From the NCBI RefSeq assembly GCF_007280575.1, contig NZ_VKJP01000008.1, positions 1 through 53,470 of the forward strand: a DNA stretch of 53,470 bases. Reading direction: 5' to 3'. Source of the stretch: Streptomyces benahoarensis (GTDB lineage: Bacteria; Actinomycetota; Actinomycetes; Streptomycetales; Streptomycetaceae). The notes under the pieces are model-generated. The model saw only the letters and a list, made by a program, of their open reading frames with translations. It ran no database searches and had not been told where the DNA came from. How positions within the stretch are numbered: position 1 is the first letter of the stretch; the number at the start of each line of letters is the position of its first letter. The translations under genes and the position numbers were made by a program. Below are positions 46,382 to 53,470 of this stretch, piece after piece.

Positions 46382-47842
46382 TCAGGTCGCGGCGGCGACC
46401 AGCTCGTGTGCGATCAGCTCCGCCCGGACGTTGATCATGTACATGGAGCCGGCGTAGAAGAGGTCGCCGGAGGTGAGGTCGCCGAGCGCGTACAGCCGTC
46501 CCGGGACCTGTCCCCGGTCCGGGCGCAGCGCGTTCGTCGCCGGGTCGATCAGCAGCCCGCCGTGCGGATTGCCGACCACCAGACCCGCGTCCGCCAAGGA
46601 GCGCAGCAGCGGCGCGGACCGCGGGCCGGTGGTGGCCAGCCCGGTGCGGGTGGCGTCCACCACGACGTCGGCGCGTCCGGCCCGCCCCTCGTGCACCACC
46701 TCGAAGCCGCCGCCCGCCCGGGCCCGGACCCCGGCCGTTCCGGCGCGTACCGTCAGCTGGCCGCTGTCCATCGCCGCCAGCAGCCGCCGGGCGGTCGGCG
46801 GCGGCATCGGGTTGTACAGCGGTTTGGCGAGCGGGTGGAAGCGCCGCAGGAACACCCGCTTCTCGTGGTCGCCCCACGCCGTCCACACGCTCTCGCGGAC
46901 GTCGCGCAGCGCCGTCGTGGCGATCGTCTGGTACGGGTTGCCGTCCAGCCGGGCCAGTTCGGAGCGGAGCCGGTCGTGCGCCGGGCGGGGCGCGGTCTCG
47001 TCGGCCAGGTCCGTGCCCGCCGCGGCCAGTTCGGCCCCGAGCAGCGCGAAGGTGTCGCGCAGCCCGAGGGAGCCGGAGCGTTCCAGATGGCGGGCTATCG
47101 CCTCCGGCGTCAGATGCGTGAGGGTGAACGGGCGGTGCCGGGCGCGGACACCGGGCAGCAGACCGTGCCGCGACGTCATCGTGATCCGGCCGCGGTGCCC
47201 CCGGTGCAGCAACCCCAGCGCGACGTCCACCCCGGACAGCCCGGTGCCGAGGACCATGACGTGCGCGTCCTCGGCGATCCGGGGCAGTACCGCGGTGAGC
47301 GGATACGGATCGGGGTGGAAGCCGGGGGCACCGGCCAGCCCGTAGGGGTCGGCCGGTGGCCCGCTGCCCGGGCAGAGCACCACCCGGTCGGCGTGGGTGA
47401 GGGAGGCGGCGCCGCGGATCATGACCTCCCCGGCGGACGCCTTGGCGACGGTGGCGAACTCCGGGACCACCGTCACCGTCCAGCCCCGCCGCCGGGCGCC
47501 CTGCAGACACGCCTCCCAGTGGTCCACCAGATACTCGCCGTAGACCCGCCGCGGAACGTACGCGTCGGGCGGCAGGGTCCCCAACGGCGTTGCCGCGTAC
47601 CGGGGTTGGCGGTGCAGCCAGCGCAGGAAGTGATCGCGCTCGGCGCTCCGCACCGACATGAATCCGGCCTCGCGGTTGACCAGTGCGCAGTCCAGGTCGG
47701 GGCGGTAGGCGCGGCCGGTGGCCAGCTGCCGCGCCCCTTCGTGGACCGTGATGTCGAACGCGGCGTCGTTCCCGGCGTGGCGCAGCATGCTGTCGAGCAG
47801 GCTGACCGCCGCGGCGCCGCCGCCTATGACCGCCAGGCGCAT
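46382..47842 (-). CDS. FAD/NAD(P)-binding oxidoreductase
   Basis: The 486-residue protein has an N-terminal FAD-binding Rossmann motif (VIGGGAAAVSLL, about 5-16), a second dinucleotide motif (VLGTGLSGVDVALGL, about 195-209) and a C-terminal ALGDLTSGDLFYAGS typical of the FAD_NAD_binding (PF13454) group, distantly related to N-hydroxylases. It could be a flavin monooxygenase or oxidase; the substrate is unknown. AGGAGG precedes the ATG at 47842. It is the last gene of the cluster operon, 24 bases after the PPC gene, and ends 13 bases before the terminator on that strand. Confidence 0.82.
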   Translation of the reverse strand: MRLAVIGGGAAAVSLLDSMLRHAGNDAAFDITVHEGARQLATGRAYRPDLDCALVNREAGFMSVRSAERDHFLRWLHRQPRYAATPLGTLPPDAYVPRRVYGEYLVDHWEACLQGARRRGWTVTVVPEFATVAKASAGEVMIRGAASLTHADRVVLCPGSGPPADPYGLAGAPGFHPDPYPLTAVLPRIAEDAHVMVLGTGLSGVDVALGLLHRGHRGRITMTSRHGLLPGVRARHRPFTLTHLTPEAIARHLERSGSLGLRDTFALLGAELAAAGTDLADETAPRPAHDRLRSELARLDGNPYQTIATTALRDVRESVWTAWGDHEKRVFLRRFHPLAKPLYNPMPPPTARRLLAAMDSGQLTVRAGTAGVRARAGGGFEVVHEGRAGRADVVVDATRTGLATTGPRSAPLLRSLADAGLVVGNPHGGLLIDPATNALRPDRGQVPGRLYALGDLTSGDLFYAGSMYMINVRAELIAHELVAAAT

Positions 47843-47866
47843 GAGCGGGCTCCTCCTGGGGCCGTG

Positions 47867-48316
47867 CTATCCGGCCGTGTCGGGTGCGATGACGGGCAGG
47901 CCCAGCGTGGTGTCGAGCCGCCGGGTGAGCGCGGTGGGGTACGCGGTGACGAACACCTCCAGGGCCGGGTGGGCGACGGCCTGTTGGAGGTGGCCGCCGA
48001 CCGTCGTGCCGTCGCGGCGGCCCAGCACGACATGGGCGTGGACGTGCGGCCTCCCGTCCTTGAGCGCGATGTTGCCGGTCAGGCCCAGCACCTCGGTGTG
48101 TTCGGTCACCGGGATCGGGACATGGGCCTTGGCGACCGGGTCGAAGAGGGACAGCGCGGCGGAGCCGAAGGCGCCGATTCCGGTGAGGGAGCCCGCGGTC
48201 ACCTGCTGTTCGGCGGCGAACTTCTCCAGTGCGGGCACCACCTCGTCGCCCGCTTCCAGAACGACGGCGAACTGGCGGGGCGCCATGGCGTCGTCGTGCA
48301 GCAGCCGGATGTGCAT
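47867..48316 (-). CDS. PPC/DUF296 domain protein
   Basis: The 149-residue protein is a single PPC (DUF296) domain: GIGAFGSAALSLFDP, GNIALKDGRPHVHAHVVLG (His91, His93, His95) and the hallmark VGGHLQ (His109), followed by LEVFVTA. Bacterial members form trimers with a His cluster that may bind metal; plant relatives are fused to AT-hooks. Inside this operon an enzymatic or substrate-binding role seems as likely as DNA binding. The ATG at 48316 lies five bases after the EamA stop, with only a weak ribosome site, so it depends on coupled translation. Confidence 0.83.
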   Translation of the reverse strand: MHIRLLHDDAMAPRQFAVVLEAGDEVVPALEKFAAEQQVTAGSLTGIGAFGSAALSLFDPVAKAHVPIPVTEHTEVLGLTGNIALKDGRPHVHAHVVLGRRDGTTVGGHLQQAVAHPALEVFVTAYPTALTRRLDTTLGLPVIAPDTAG

Positions 48317-48321
48317 CGGTG

Positions 48322-49272
48322 TCAACTCGCTTTCGTGGCATCGGCGGGCTTCTCGCCGCCGGGGACTTCGCTCGGCACGGGCCCGGGGTGCCGCAGGGCC
48401 CACCGGGCGCGCACCTTGCCGATCACATCGAACTGGTTGAGGACCAGTCCGAGGATCACCAGTGTGATGGCCGTGGCCTTCATGACACCCAGGGGCTCAC
48501 CGAGGAGCAGCATCGACGACGCCATGCCGAAGATCGGCACCAGCAGCGTCAGCGGCGCGACCCGGGAGGTGCGGTAGGTGCGCAGCAGATGGCCCCAGAG
48601 CGCGAAGCCGAAGAGGATCGTCGGGTAGACCATGTAGAGCAGCGAGCCGAGGCCGGTCCAGCCCATGGTGGTGAAGGAGTGCTCGACGGTGCCCCAGCCG
48701 CCGAGGCCCAGCGACAGCAGGAACATCGGGACCGGCGGCACCAGGCTCGCCCAGACCGTGAACGCCAGCGCGTTCTCCGGCTGGGCCTTCTTGATGATCA
48801 GGTTGGCGACGGCCCAGGACAGCGACGCGCCGACGACCATGACCGTACCGGCCGCGGTGACCGAACCGTCGGTGACCGCGGCGACCAGACCCATGCCGAC
48901 GCCCGCCACCACGAACCCCACCAGGAAGCGGGGGCTGACGCGTTCGCCCATCAGCCCCGCCGCCAGGCCGATCGTCCAGAACGCCTGGAGCTGCATGACG
49001 ACCGAGGCCAGGCCCGCCGAGAAGCCCAGGTCCATCCCGGCGAAGAGCAGCCCGAACTGGCCGATGCCGAAGAACAGCCCGTACAGCAGGAGATAACGCC
49101 ACGGTACGTTCGGCCGCTTGAAGAAGAAGACCGCGGGGACGGCCGCGAGCAGGAAGCGGAGCGACGCCAGGAGGTAGGGGTCGAACGAGCGCAGCCCGAT
49201 GTCGATGATGGCGAAGTTCACTCCCCAGATGACCATCACCAGGACGGCACCCAGGAATTTGGACAGTGGCAA
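48322..49272 (-). CDS. EamA/DMT-family membrane transporter
   Basis: The 316-residue protein has ten predicted membrane helices in two EamA repeats (about 5-130 and 140-295) and a basic cytoplasmic tail. The TTG start at 49272 follows GAGGAG and gives LPLSKFLGAVLVMVIWG as the first helix; an upstream-longer frame is unsupported. EamA proteins of the drug/metabolite superfamily export small metabolites and amino-acid derivatives. In this operon it is the best candidate for product export and self-protection. Confidence 0.9.
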   Translation of the reverse strand: MPLSKFLGAVLVMVIWGVNFAIIDIGLRSFDPYLLASLRFLLAAVPAVFFFKRPNVPWRYLLLYGLFFGIGQFGLLFAGMDLGFSAGLASVVMQLQAFWTIGLAAGLMGERVSPRFLVGFVVAGVGMGLVAAVTDGSVTAAGTVMVVGASLSWAVANLIIKKAQPENALAFTVWASLVPPVPMFLLSLGLGGWGTVEHSFTTMGWTGLGSLLYMVYPTILFGFALWGHLLRTYRTSRVAPLTLLVPIFGMASSMLLLGEPLGVMKATAITLVILGLVLNQFDVIGKVRARWALRHPGPVPSEVPGGEKPADATKAS

Positions 49273-49285
49273 GAACGCTCCTCTT

Positions 49286-50044
49286 TCAGGGGTGTGAGGG
49301 GGCCGCGGGGGCGGCCGCGTCGGTGCGGATGACCTGGAACGCCTCGGCGAGGCGGCCGGGGGCGAGCCCGCCGAGGGCCGCCTGCCCGGCCAGCTTGGCG
49401 CGCACGTCCTCGCGGAGCCGGTCGCGGTGGGCGGTCTGCGAGACATGGGCGCGCAGCGCGGTGAGCTTCTGCTCGAACGTCTCCGACACATCGACGCGGG
49501 TGTCCGGGCGCGGCCCGGTCGTCACCCAGATCTCCGGGACGCTCCAGGGGGCCAGGCCCTCCTCCAGCAGCAGCTCGGGGAAGGCCCGCGGATTGCGCGC
49601 GTCCGGGTAGAGCGCCGCCAGCGACGCCTCCCCGGCCGCGCGGTGATCGGGGTGGAGATCGGGCAGGAACGCCCAGTTGATCTCCGGGCTCTGGATCACC
49701 GCGCGGTGCGGCCGGGTCTGCCGGATCACCCGGACGATCTGCCGCCGCAGCGCCACATCGGGCCGCAGCAGCCCGTCCTGGTGGCCGAGGAACCGTACGT
49801 CCTTGACCCCGAGGACGGCGGCGGCGTCGCGCTGCTCCCGCTCCCGCCGCGCCGCGAGATCGGCGCGCGGCACGGTCGGGTCCTCGCCGCCGCCCGAACC
49901 GTCCGTCAGGACCAGATACGTCACCTCGGCGCCCGCGCCCGTCCAGGACGCGATGGTGCCGCCGGCGGTGAAGTCCGTGTCGTCGGGGTGGGCGGCGACG
50001 GCCAGCACCCGCAGCGCGCCGTCCGGGGAATCCGTACCGCTCAC
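49286..50044 (-). CDS. PIG-L/LmbE-family zinc N-deacetylase or amidase
   Basis: The 252-residue protein has the zinc motif AHPDD (His19, Asp21 as likely base, Asp22) and the second ligand motif HPDH (131-134, His134 as ligand), plus LVLTDGSGGG. This family contains MshB, the mycothiol-conjugate amidase Mca and the lincomycin enzyme LmbE. The GTG at 50044 overlaps the methyltransferase stop (GTGA). With a mycothiol-fold enzyme in the same operon, an Mca/LmbE-like amide cleavage of a mycothiol conjugate is an attractive role, but removal of an N-acyl group from the product is equally allowed by sequence. Confidence 0.86.
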   Translation of the reverse strand: MSGTDSPDGALRVLAVAAHPDDTDFTAGGTIASWTGAGAEVTYLVLTDGSGGGEDPTVPRADLAARREREQRDAAAVLGVKDVRFLGHQDGLLRPDVALRRQIVRVIRQTRPHRAVIQSPEINWAFLPDLHPDHRAAGEASLAALYPDARNPRAFPELLLEEGLAPWSVPEIWVTTGPRPDTRVDVSETFEQKLTALRAHVSQTAHRDRLREDVRAKLAGQAALGGLAPGRLAEAFQVIRTDAAAPAAPSHP

Positions 50045-50892
50045 GCCGCGAGTACCTCGGCGGTGAAGAGGAACGACCGGGGCACGCCGGTCATGGTGCG
50101 GGGCGGCACCGGGTGCGGCCAGCGCCCGAAGTCGGCGCCGTCCTCGCCCGGTTGCTTGAGGTCCGTCACGGACCAGCCGCAGTCGGGCAGGAACTCCTCG
50201 GGGGAGTCGGTGCCGAAGAGCCAGGGGTTGCCGTCCTCGGCCAGGATCTTGAGGAAGCCGCGGGCGAGCGGGTTGGTGAGGGTGGTGCGGCTCGTCATGT
50301 CGCCGAGGAGCACGGAGCCGGGCGCGGACAGCTCCCGCAGCGTGCCCAGCAGCCGCCGTACGACGTCCTCGGGGAGGAAGAAGAACAGCCCCTCGGCCAC
50401 CCACAGGGTGGGCTGCTCCGGGTCGAACCCGGCGGCGTGCAGATCGTCCTGCCACTGCTCGGCGAGGTCGACCGCGACGGCGTGGCGGCGCGGCCCGCCG
50501 ACGGTGTCGACGCGGTGCCGGGCGAGAAGTTCGGCCTTGGCGTCGAGCAGCGCCGGGCGGTCGAGTTCGTAGAGCGTGACGCCGTCGGGCCAGGTCAGCC
50601 GGGCGGCGCGCATGTCCATCCCGGCGGCGACGGAGACCACCTGACGCAGCCCGCGGTCGCGGACGGCGCGGACGAGGGCGTCGTCGAGGTAGCGGGTGCG
50701 GACCAGGACGAAGGGGGCGACGGCGGAGCCGCGGTACCGCTCCAGCAGCGCGAAGCCGGTGTCCCCGGCGACGGCGCGGGCCAGCGGGTCGTCGAAGATA
50801 CGGTCCGGGCGCTCGGACTCCAGGGCGCGCGCGGCGGCCGTCCACTGTGCCGTCCGGGACACCGGCTCCATCTGCATTTCCGCGCTCGTCAT
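50041..50892 (-). CDS. SAM-dependent methyltransferase, LCMT/TIGR00027 type
   Basis: The 283-residue protein matches the leucine-carboxyl-methyltransferase-like family: RIFDDPLARA near the start, RTRYLDDAL, the SAM motif VSVAAGMDMRAARL (about 86-99), YELDRP and VAEGLFFFLPEDVV. Bacterial members mostly methylate carboxylates or hydroxyls of small molecules; sulfur methylation cannot be excluded. The ATG at 50892 follows GAGAGGAG; in-frame ATGs six and eight codons in are alternatives. It overlaps the PIG-L gene by four bases. The SAM supplier metK lies in the convergent gene. Confidence 0.87.
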   Translation of the reverse strand: MTSAEMQMEPVSRTAQWTAAARALESERPDRIFDDPLARAVAGDTGFALLERYRGSAVAPFVLVRTRYLDDALVRAVRDRGLRQVVSVAAGMDMRAARLTWPDGVTLYELDRPALLDAKAELLARHRVDTVGGPRRHAVAVDLAEQWQDDLHAAGFDPEQPTLWVAEGLFFFLPEDVVRRLLGTLRELSAPGSVLLGDMTSRTTLTNPLARGFLKILAEDGNPWLFGTDSPEEFLPDCGWSVTDLKQPGEDGADFGRWPHPVPPRTMTGVPRSFLFTAEVLAA

Positions 50893-50959
50893 GAGCGGTT
50901 ACTCCTCTCGGGGCGACGGCTGACCGGCGCGGGGTGTCCGCCGGTGCCGGAGGTCCGGT

Positions 50960-51421
50960 TCATGTGTCCTGCCCGGCGGGTCTGCGGCGGAAGATGCTGT
51001 GCAGCACCATGCTGAAGACCACCGTGCCCTCCTCGTCGAGGAGTTCGCACCGCGGGCGCAGTATTCCGGATTGCTTGCTGTGCAGTACGGGAGCCACGCC
51101 CAGCACCGTCAGGCGCGCCCGCAGCACATCGCCGGGGCGCACCGGCCGGTGGAAGCGCATCTCGTCCACGCCCGGTGAGCCGTCACCGGCCGAGTCGGCG
51201 AGGATCTCCTCGACGTAGCGGCGCATGAAGAGCGAGGCGGTCAGCCAGCCGCTGGCGACGAGACCGCCGAAGTGCGACTCGCGGGCGCGCTCGGGGTCGG
51301 TGTGGAACACCTGCGGGTCATAGGCGCGCCCGAAGGACAGCACCTCTTCCTGTGTCACCTTCACCTCGCCGAGGTCGTAGACCTCACCGACGGGAAAGTC
51401 CTCCAAGTACCGGATGCTCAC
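50960..51421 (-). CDS. MaoC-family (R)-hydratase-like hot-dog protein
   Basis: The 153-residue protein is a single hot-dog MaoC domain with the catalytic Asp35 and His40 in GRAYDPQVFHTD, and the following GGLVASGWLTASLF. Such enzymes add water to, or remove it from, 2-enoyl thioesters on CoA or a carrier protein. In this cluster the natural substrate would be the thioester on the adjacent carrier protein. The GTG at 51421 follows GAGG and lies seven bases after the previous stop. Confidence 0.88.
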   Translation of the reverse strand: MSIRYLEDFPVGEVYDLGEVKVTQEEVLSFGRAYDPQVFHTDPERARESHFGGLVASGWLTASLFMRRYVEEILADSAGDGSPGVDEMRFHRPVRPGDVLRARLTVLGVAPVLHSKQSGILRPRCELLDEEGTVVFSMVLHSIFRRRPAGQDT

Positions 51422-51428
51422 GGCCGCC

Positions 51429-52076
51429 TCACCATTCCGCGCTGACGAGTTCTTCGGGCGTGGCGCTGGACAGCTGGTAGCGGTCCGGAGCCACCGGGCG
51501 CCCGGTGTAGAGCCGCAGCACGTCCGGGACGTCCGCGGTCAGCCGGGCCGTGGGCCGTCCGGGCAGGGCGGAGCCCAGGGTGAGCCGCCGGGTGGGCAGC
51601 TGGATCTCCACCAGGGGGGTGCGCACCACGCGTTCACAGCGGCTGAGCAGCGTGAGGGCCGCCTGGTGGCCACGGCTGTGGTACGGATCGTCCAGGCCGA
51701 TCGCCTCGCGGACATCGCCGCCGTGGATCCAGGTGCCGAGCGCCGCCAGGTCCTTGGCGCCGCCCGCCGCCCGGATCGCCGGGCCCGCGTCCGCGAGGCC
51801 CTGGTCGAACTCGTCGATGACCTGCTTGAGCGGCCAGGAGCGGCGCTCCTCGACGTCCCGTTGGTTCTGCTCGTGGCTGGCGCGGTACGCGGGGCCCGCG
51901 GCGAGGCCGGTGAGTGCGGCGCCGCAGTGCGCGACGATGTCGCGGACCGTCCAGGCGGAGCAGACCGTGGGCCGCTTCAGATCGGCCTCGGGCAGGGTGC
52001 GCAACCGCGGCACGAGGGTGTCGCGTTCGGCGCGGAGCACCACATCGGTGGCGGCGGGTATCTGCGGGCCCGTCAT
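51429..52076 (-). CDS. Maleylpyruvate-isomerase-family (DinB-fold) mycothiol-type enzyme
   Basis: The 215-residue protein has the four-helix MDMPI_N/DinB fold with the usual signatures: CSAWTVRDIVAHCG (His50), TWIHGGDVREAIG (His118, Asp121), and a C-terminal domain (about 150-210). The three-residue metal site resembles mycothiol-dependent maleylpyruvate isomerase. Family members use mycothiol as cofactor or substrate; LmbV of lincomycin has the same fold. The ATG at 52076 overlaps the carrier-protein stop (ATGA), so the two are translated together, which hints that this enzyme works on the carrier-bound intermediate. The exact reaction is unknown. Confidence 0.84.
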   Translation of the reverse strand: MTGPQIPAATDVVLRAERDTLVPRLRTLPEADLKRPTVCSAWTVRDIVAHCGAALTGLAAGPAYRASHEQNQRDVEERRSWPLKQVIDEFDQGLADAGPAIRAAGGAKDLAALGTWIHGGDVREAIGLDDPYHSRGHQAALTLLSRCERVVRTPLVEIQLPTRRLTLGSALPGRPTARLTADVPDVLRLYTGRPVAPDRYQLSSATPEELVSAEW

Positions 52077-52315
52077 CGCACCCCCGCCCCGAAGTAGCGC
52101 GCCTCGATGCGGCGCAGGGTGCGGAAGTCGTCGATGTCGATGCTCTCCATGTCGATGTCCTCACCGCTGAGGCGGGAGACCAGCACCATGAACTCGACGA
52201 ACGCGAGGGAGTCGATCAGACGGCTCTCCAGCAGGTCGAAGTCCGGCTCGATGTCGCTGACTTCGGCGTGCCGGTCGAGGATCCACTGTTTGATCTGGTC
52301 GGTGGCGGACTGCAT
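52073..52315 (-). CDS. Free-standing acyl/aminoacyl carrier protein
   Basis: The 80-residue acidic protein has the phosphopantetheine site LIDSLAFVEF (Ser36) and four-helix carrier-protein layout. AAGGAG precedes the ATG at 52315. It lies 71 bases after an aaRS-like amino acid:carrier-protein ligase and overlaps the mycothiol-type gene. The combination ligase plus small carrier is the arrangement described for bacterial amino acid:[carrier protein] ligases, so this carrier most likely holds an amino acid. A phosphopantetheinyl transferase is not seen in the window. Confidence 0.9.
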   Translation of the reverse strand: MQSATDQIKQWILDRHAEVSDIEPDFDLLESRLIDSLAFVEFMVLVSRLSGEDIDMESIDIDDFRTLRRIEARYFGAGVR

Positions 52316-52386
52316 GGCGGACTCCTTCGAGAGGGTGGGGCGGGGAGGTACGGGCAGACGCGGCGGGCGGGTGCCCGCGCGGCGGA

Positions 52387-53208
52387 TCAGGCCACGGCGG
52401 CCTTGTCGAGGGCCGTGGCGACGGCCGCCCAGTCGCCGTGCCGCTCGTGCAGCACGGCGAGCCAGCGCTCCAGGCCGAAGGCGACACAGCTGGTGAACAC
52501 CGGGCGGCCGGTGCCGGCGATGCGGATGTCGCAGCGCTCGCCGAAGAAGTTGCGGTGCTTGTTCACGGACCCGATGGCGAGGTCGCCGACGAGGAACTCG
52601 TACTTCACCGGCGACAGCATCTGGAGCTTGGCGCGCGGACCCTCGCCGTCGAAGAACGGGTCGGACGCGGGCTCCTTGCGCATCTCCAGGCCCAGCGCCT
52701 CGGCGAACGCGAGGATGCGCTGCGAGGAGCGTTCCAGATGGTCCTCGACGAACTCCTGGCTGCCCAGCGCGACGATCTCGCGCATATGGAAGCCGAGCAG
52801 GCGGCGCAGCCCCTTGTAGTGCTCCTCGCGGCGGAAGCACCGTCCGACGAGGGTGACCAGGGTGTCCCGCTCCAGCGCCGTGCCCTCCAGGCCGAGGTAG
52901 ACGGCGTAGCAGGTGGCGGGCGGCGGGGCGACCTCGGCGCCTTGGAGCTGGTCGGGCGGGAAGGCGGTGGTCGCCGTCGCCGCCTCGCCCTGCGGGCGCC
53001 GCTCCAGGTCCAGGCCGCTGACGGTCAGCGCCTGGTGCGGGAAGTTCTGGTAGTAGTCGAGCTTGGCCAGACCGGCGACGGGGAGCAGGGCCGGTCCGAC
53101 GACGGGCTCGGCGCCGCGGGCGGTGCCCCATTCGGCGAAGGTGCGGTCCAGGCGGTGGAGCGCGGCGGCTTCGTCGGCGCGCAGGAACAGCAGACCGTTG
53201 GGTTCCAC
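52387..53208 (-). CDS. Class II aaRS-like amino acid:[carrier protein] ligase
   Basis: The 273-residue protein resembles the truncated seryl-tRNA-synthetase homologues that load amino acids onto carrier proteins rather than tRNA. Visible features: motif 2 FRREEH (Arg126, Glu128), motif 3 GLERW (Glu247, Arg248) and three likely zinc ligands Cys100, Glu144 and Cys241, spaced much as in the known glycine- and alanine-specific ligases. It lacks an N-terminal tRNA-binding arm. The GTG at 53208 follows GGGAGG. It precedes the carrier-protein gene. The amino acid cannot be told from sequence alone; small ones (Gly, Ala) are known for the family. Confidence 0.86.
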   Translation of the reverse strand: MEPNGLLFLRADEAAALHRLDRTFAEWGTARGAEPVVGPALLPVAGLAKLDYYQNFPHQALTVSGLDLERRPQGEAATATTAFPPDQLQGAEVAPPPATCYAVYLGLEGTALERDTLVTLVGRCFRREEHYKGLRRLLGFHMREIVALGSQEFVEDHLERSSQRILAFAEALGLEMRKEPASDPFFDGEGPRAKLQMLSPVKYEFLVGDLAIGSVNKHRNFFGERCDIRIAGTGRPVFTSCVAFGLERWLAVLHERHGDWAAVATALDKAAVA

Positions 53209-53227
53209 GAATCGGCCTCCCGCCCGC

Positions 53228-53470
53228 TCAGATGCCGGGCAGGACGTCGTCGGCGAAGATGCCGGTCCGGCACATGAACGCCAGCGGCTTGCGCACGGCG
53301 CGGCGCTCGGCCTCCCGGCGCGAGGGCTCGGCGAGCAGCCGTTCCCGGAATCCGAGCGGGTCGGGAATGCCGGCGTCGCGGTAGATCTGCGGGTTGTAGA
53401 AGGCCCGCAGGCTGAAGGCGATGTACCGCTTGAGGTACTGCTCGATCTCCTCGCGCTGCCCGGGGGTGAG
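53228..53470 (-). CDS. Unrecognised partial gene at the right edge (C-terminal 80 residues)
   Basis: A frame open to the window edge ends at TGA (53228-53230) and encodes LTPGQREEIEQYLKRYIAFS near the edge, through FYNPQIYRDAGIPDPLGF, to a GIFADDVLPGI C-terminus. It is 19 bases from the ligase gene on the same strand, so it belongs to the same operon. The segment is mostly helical and charged. I do not recognise the family; the N-terminal part lies outside the window. Confidence 0.6.
   Translation of the reverse strand, partial: LTPGQREEIEQYLKRYIAFSLRAFYNPQIYRDAGIPDPLGFRERLLAEPSRREAERRAVRKPLAFMCRTGIFADDVLPGI

Noticed and set aside
52387-53208. Authentic seryl-tRNA synthetase
   Set aside because: At 273 residues it lacks the N-terminal tRNA-binding arm, and it is followed by a carrier-protein gene, which fits the carrier-protein ligase group.
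46382-53470. Prophage, integrative element or toxin-antitoxin island
   Set aside because: No integrase, transposase, tRNA target, phage structural gene or toxin family is visible; the content is metabolic.

Overview
The window reads as chromosome core of a Streptomyces or very close actinomycete. Support: very high G+C with strong third-position GC, many GTG and some TTG starts, a BldD regulator with the diagnostic c-di-GMP ligands, an actinobacterial integration host factor next to gmk, a VKOR thiol oxidase, a zinc-cysteine-free S4, and mycothiol-type enzymes. From memory, the gene order ruvB to metK is the conserved Streptomyces order.

Layout. 1-5.4 kb: ruvB, yajC-secD-secF (Sec accessory complex) and apt. 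5.6-8.2 kb: relA, facing a DUF349 protein and a membrane-anchored cyclophilin on the minus strand. 10.8-15.3 kb: a metallo-beta-lactamase-fold hydrolase, hisS, a VKOR protein and rarA. 15.4-16.4 kb: a DUF2470 protein transcribed away from rpsD, with an iron-box-like operator between them. 17.3-23.1 kb: two small membrane or envelope proteins, alaS, ruvX and mltG. 23.2-27.4 kb: a shikimate block aroE-aroC-aroK-aroB-aroQ. 27.7-30.9 kb: an ATP-binding protein, a degenerate M24 peptidase, efp and nusB. 31.1-31.6 kb: bldD on the minus strand. 31.8-41.9 kb: the pyrimidine operon pyrR-pyrB-pyrC-(PH-like membrane protein)-carA-carB-pyrD-pyrF. 42.1-46.3 kb: the IHF gene, gmk, rpoZ, coaBC and metK.

From 46.4 kb to the right edge the content changes. 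A tightly packed minus-strand operon of at least ten genes runs toward metK and stops at two back-to-back perfect hairpins. Its genes, in transcription order, are an unrecognised partial gene, a class II aaRS-like amino acid:carrier-protein ligase, a free-standing carrier protein, a maleylpyruvate-isomerase/DinB-fold (mycothiol-type) enzyme, a MaoC hydratase, an LCMT-type methyltransferase, a PIG-L/LmbE-like zinc amidase, an EamA exporter, a PPC/DUF296 protein and an FAD/NAD(P)-binding oxidoreductase. I do not recognise this combination as a known pathway. It looks like one end of a small-molecule biosynthetic cluster inserted after metK.

The proposed logic is inference: an amino acid is activated and held on the carrier protein, modified by the MaoC, FAD and mycothiol-type enzymes, trimmed by the PIG-L amidase, methylated and exported. 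The pairing of a mycothiol-transferase-fold protein with an LmbE-like amidase and a methyltransferase recalls the sulfur-handling part of lincosamide biosynthesis. The substrate and product cannot be read from this window.

No rRNA, tRNA, CRISPR array, transposase or phage gene was seen.
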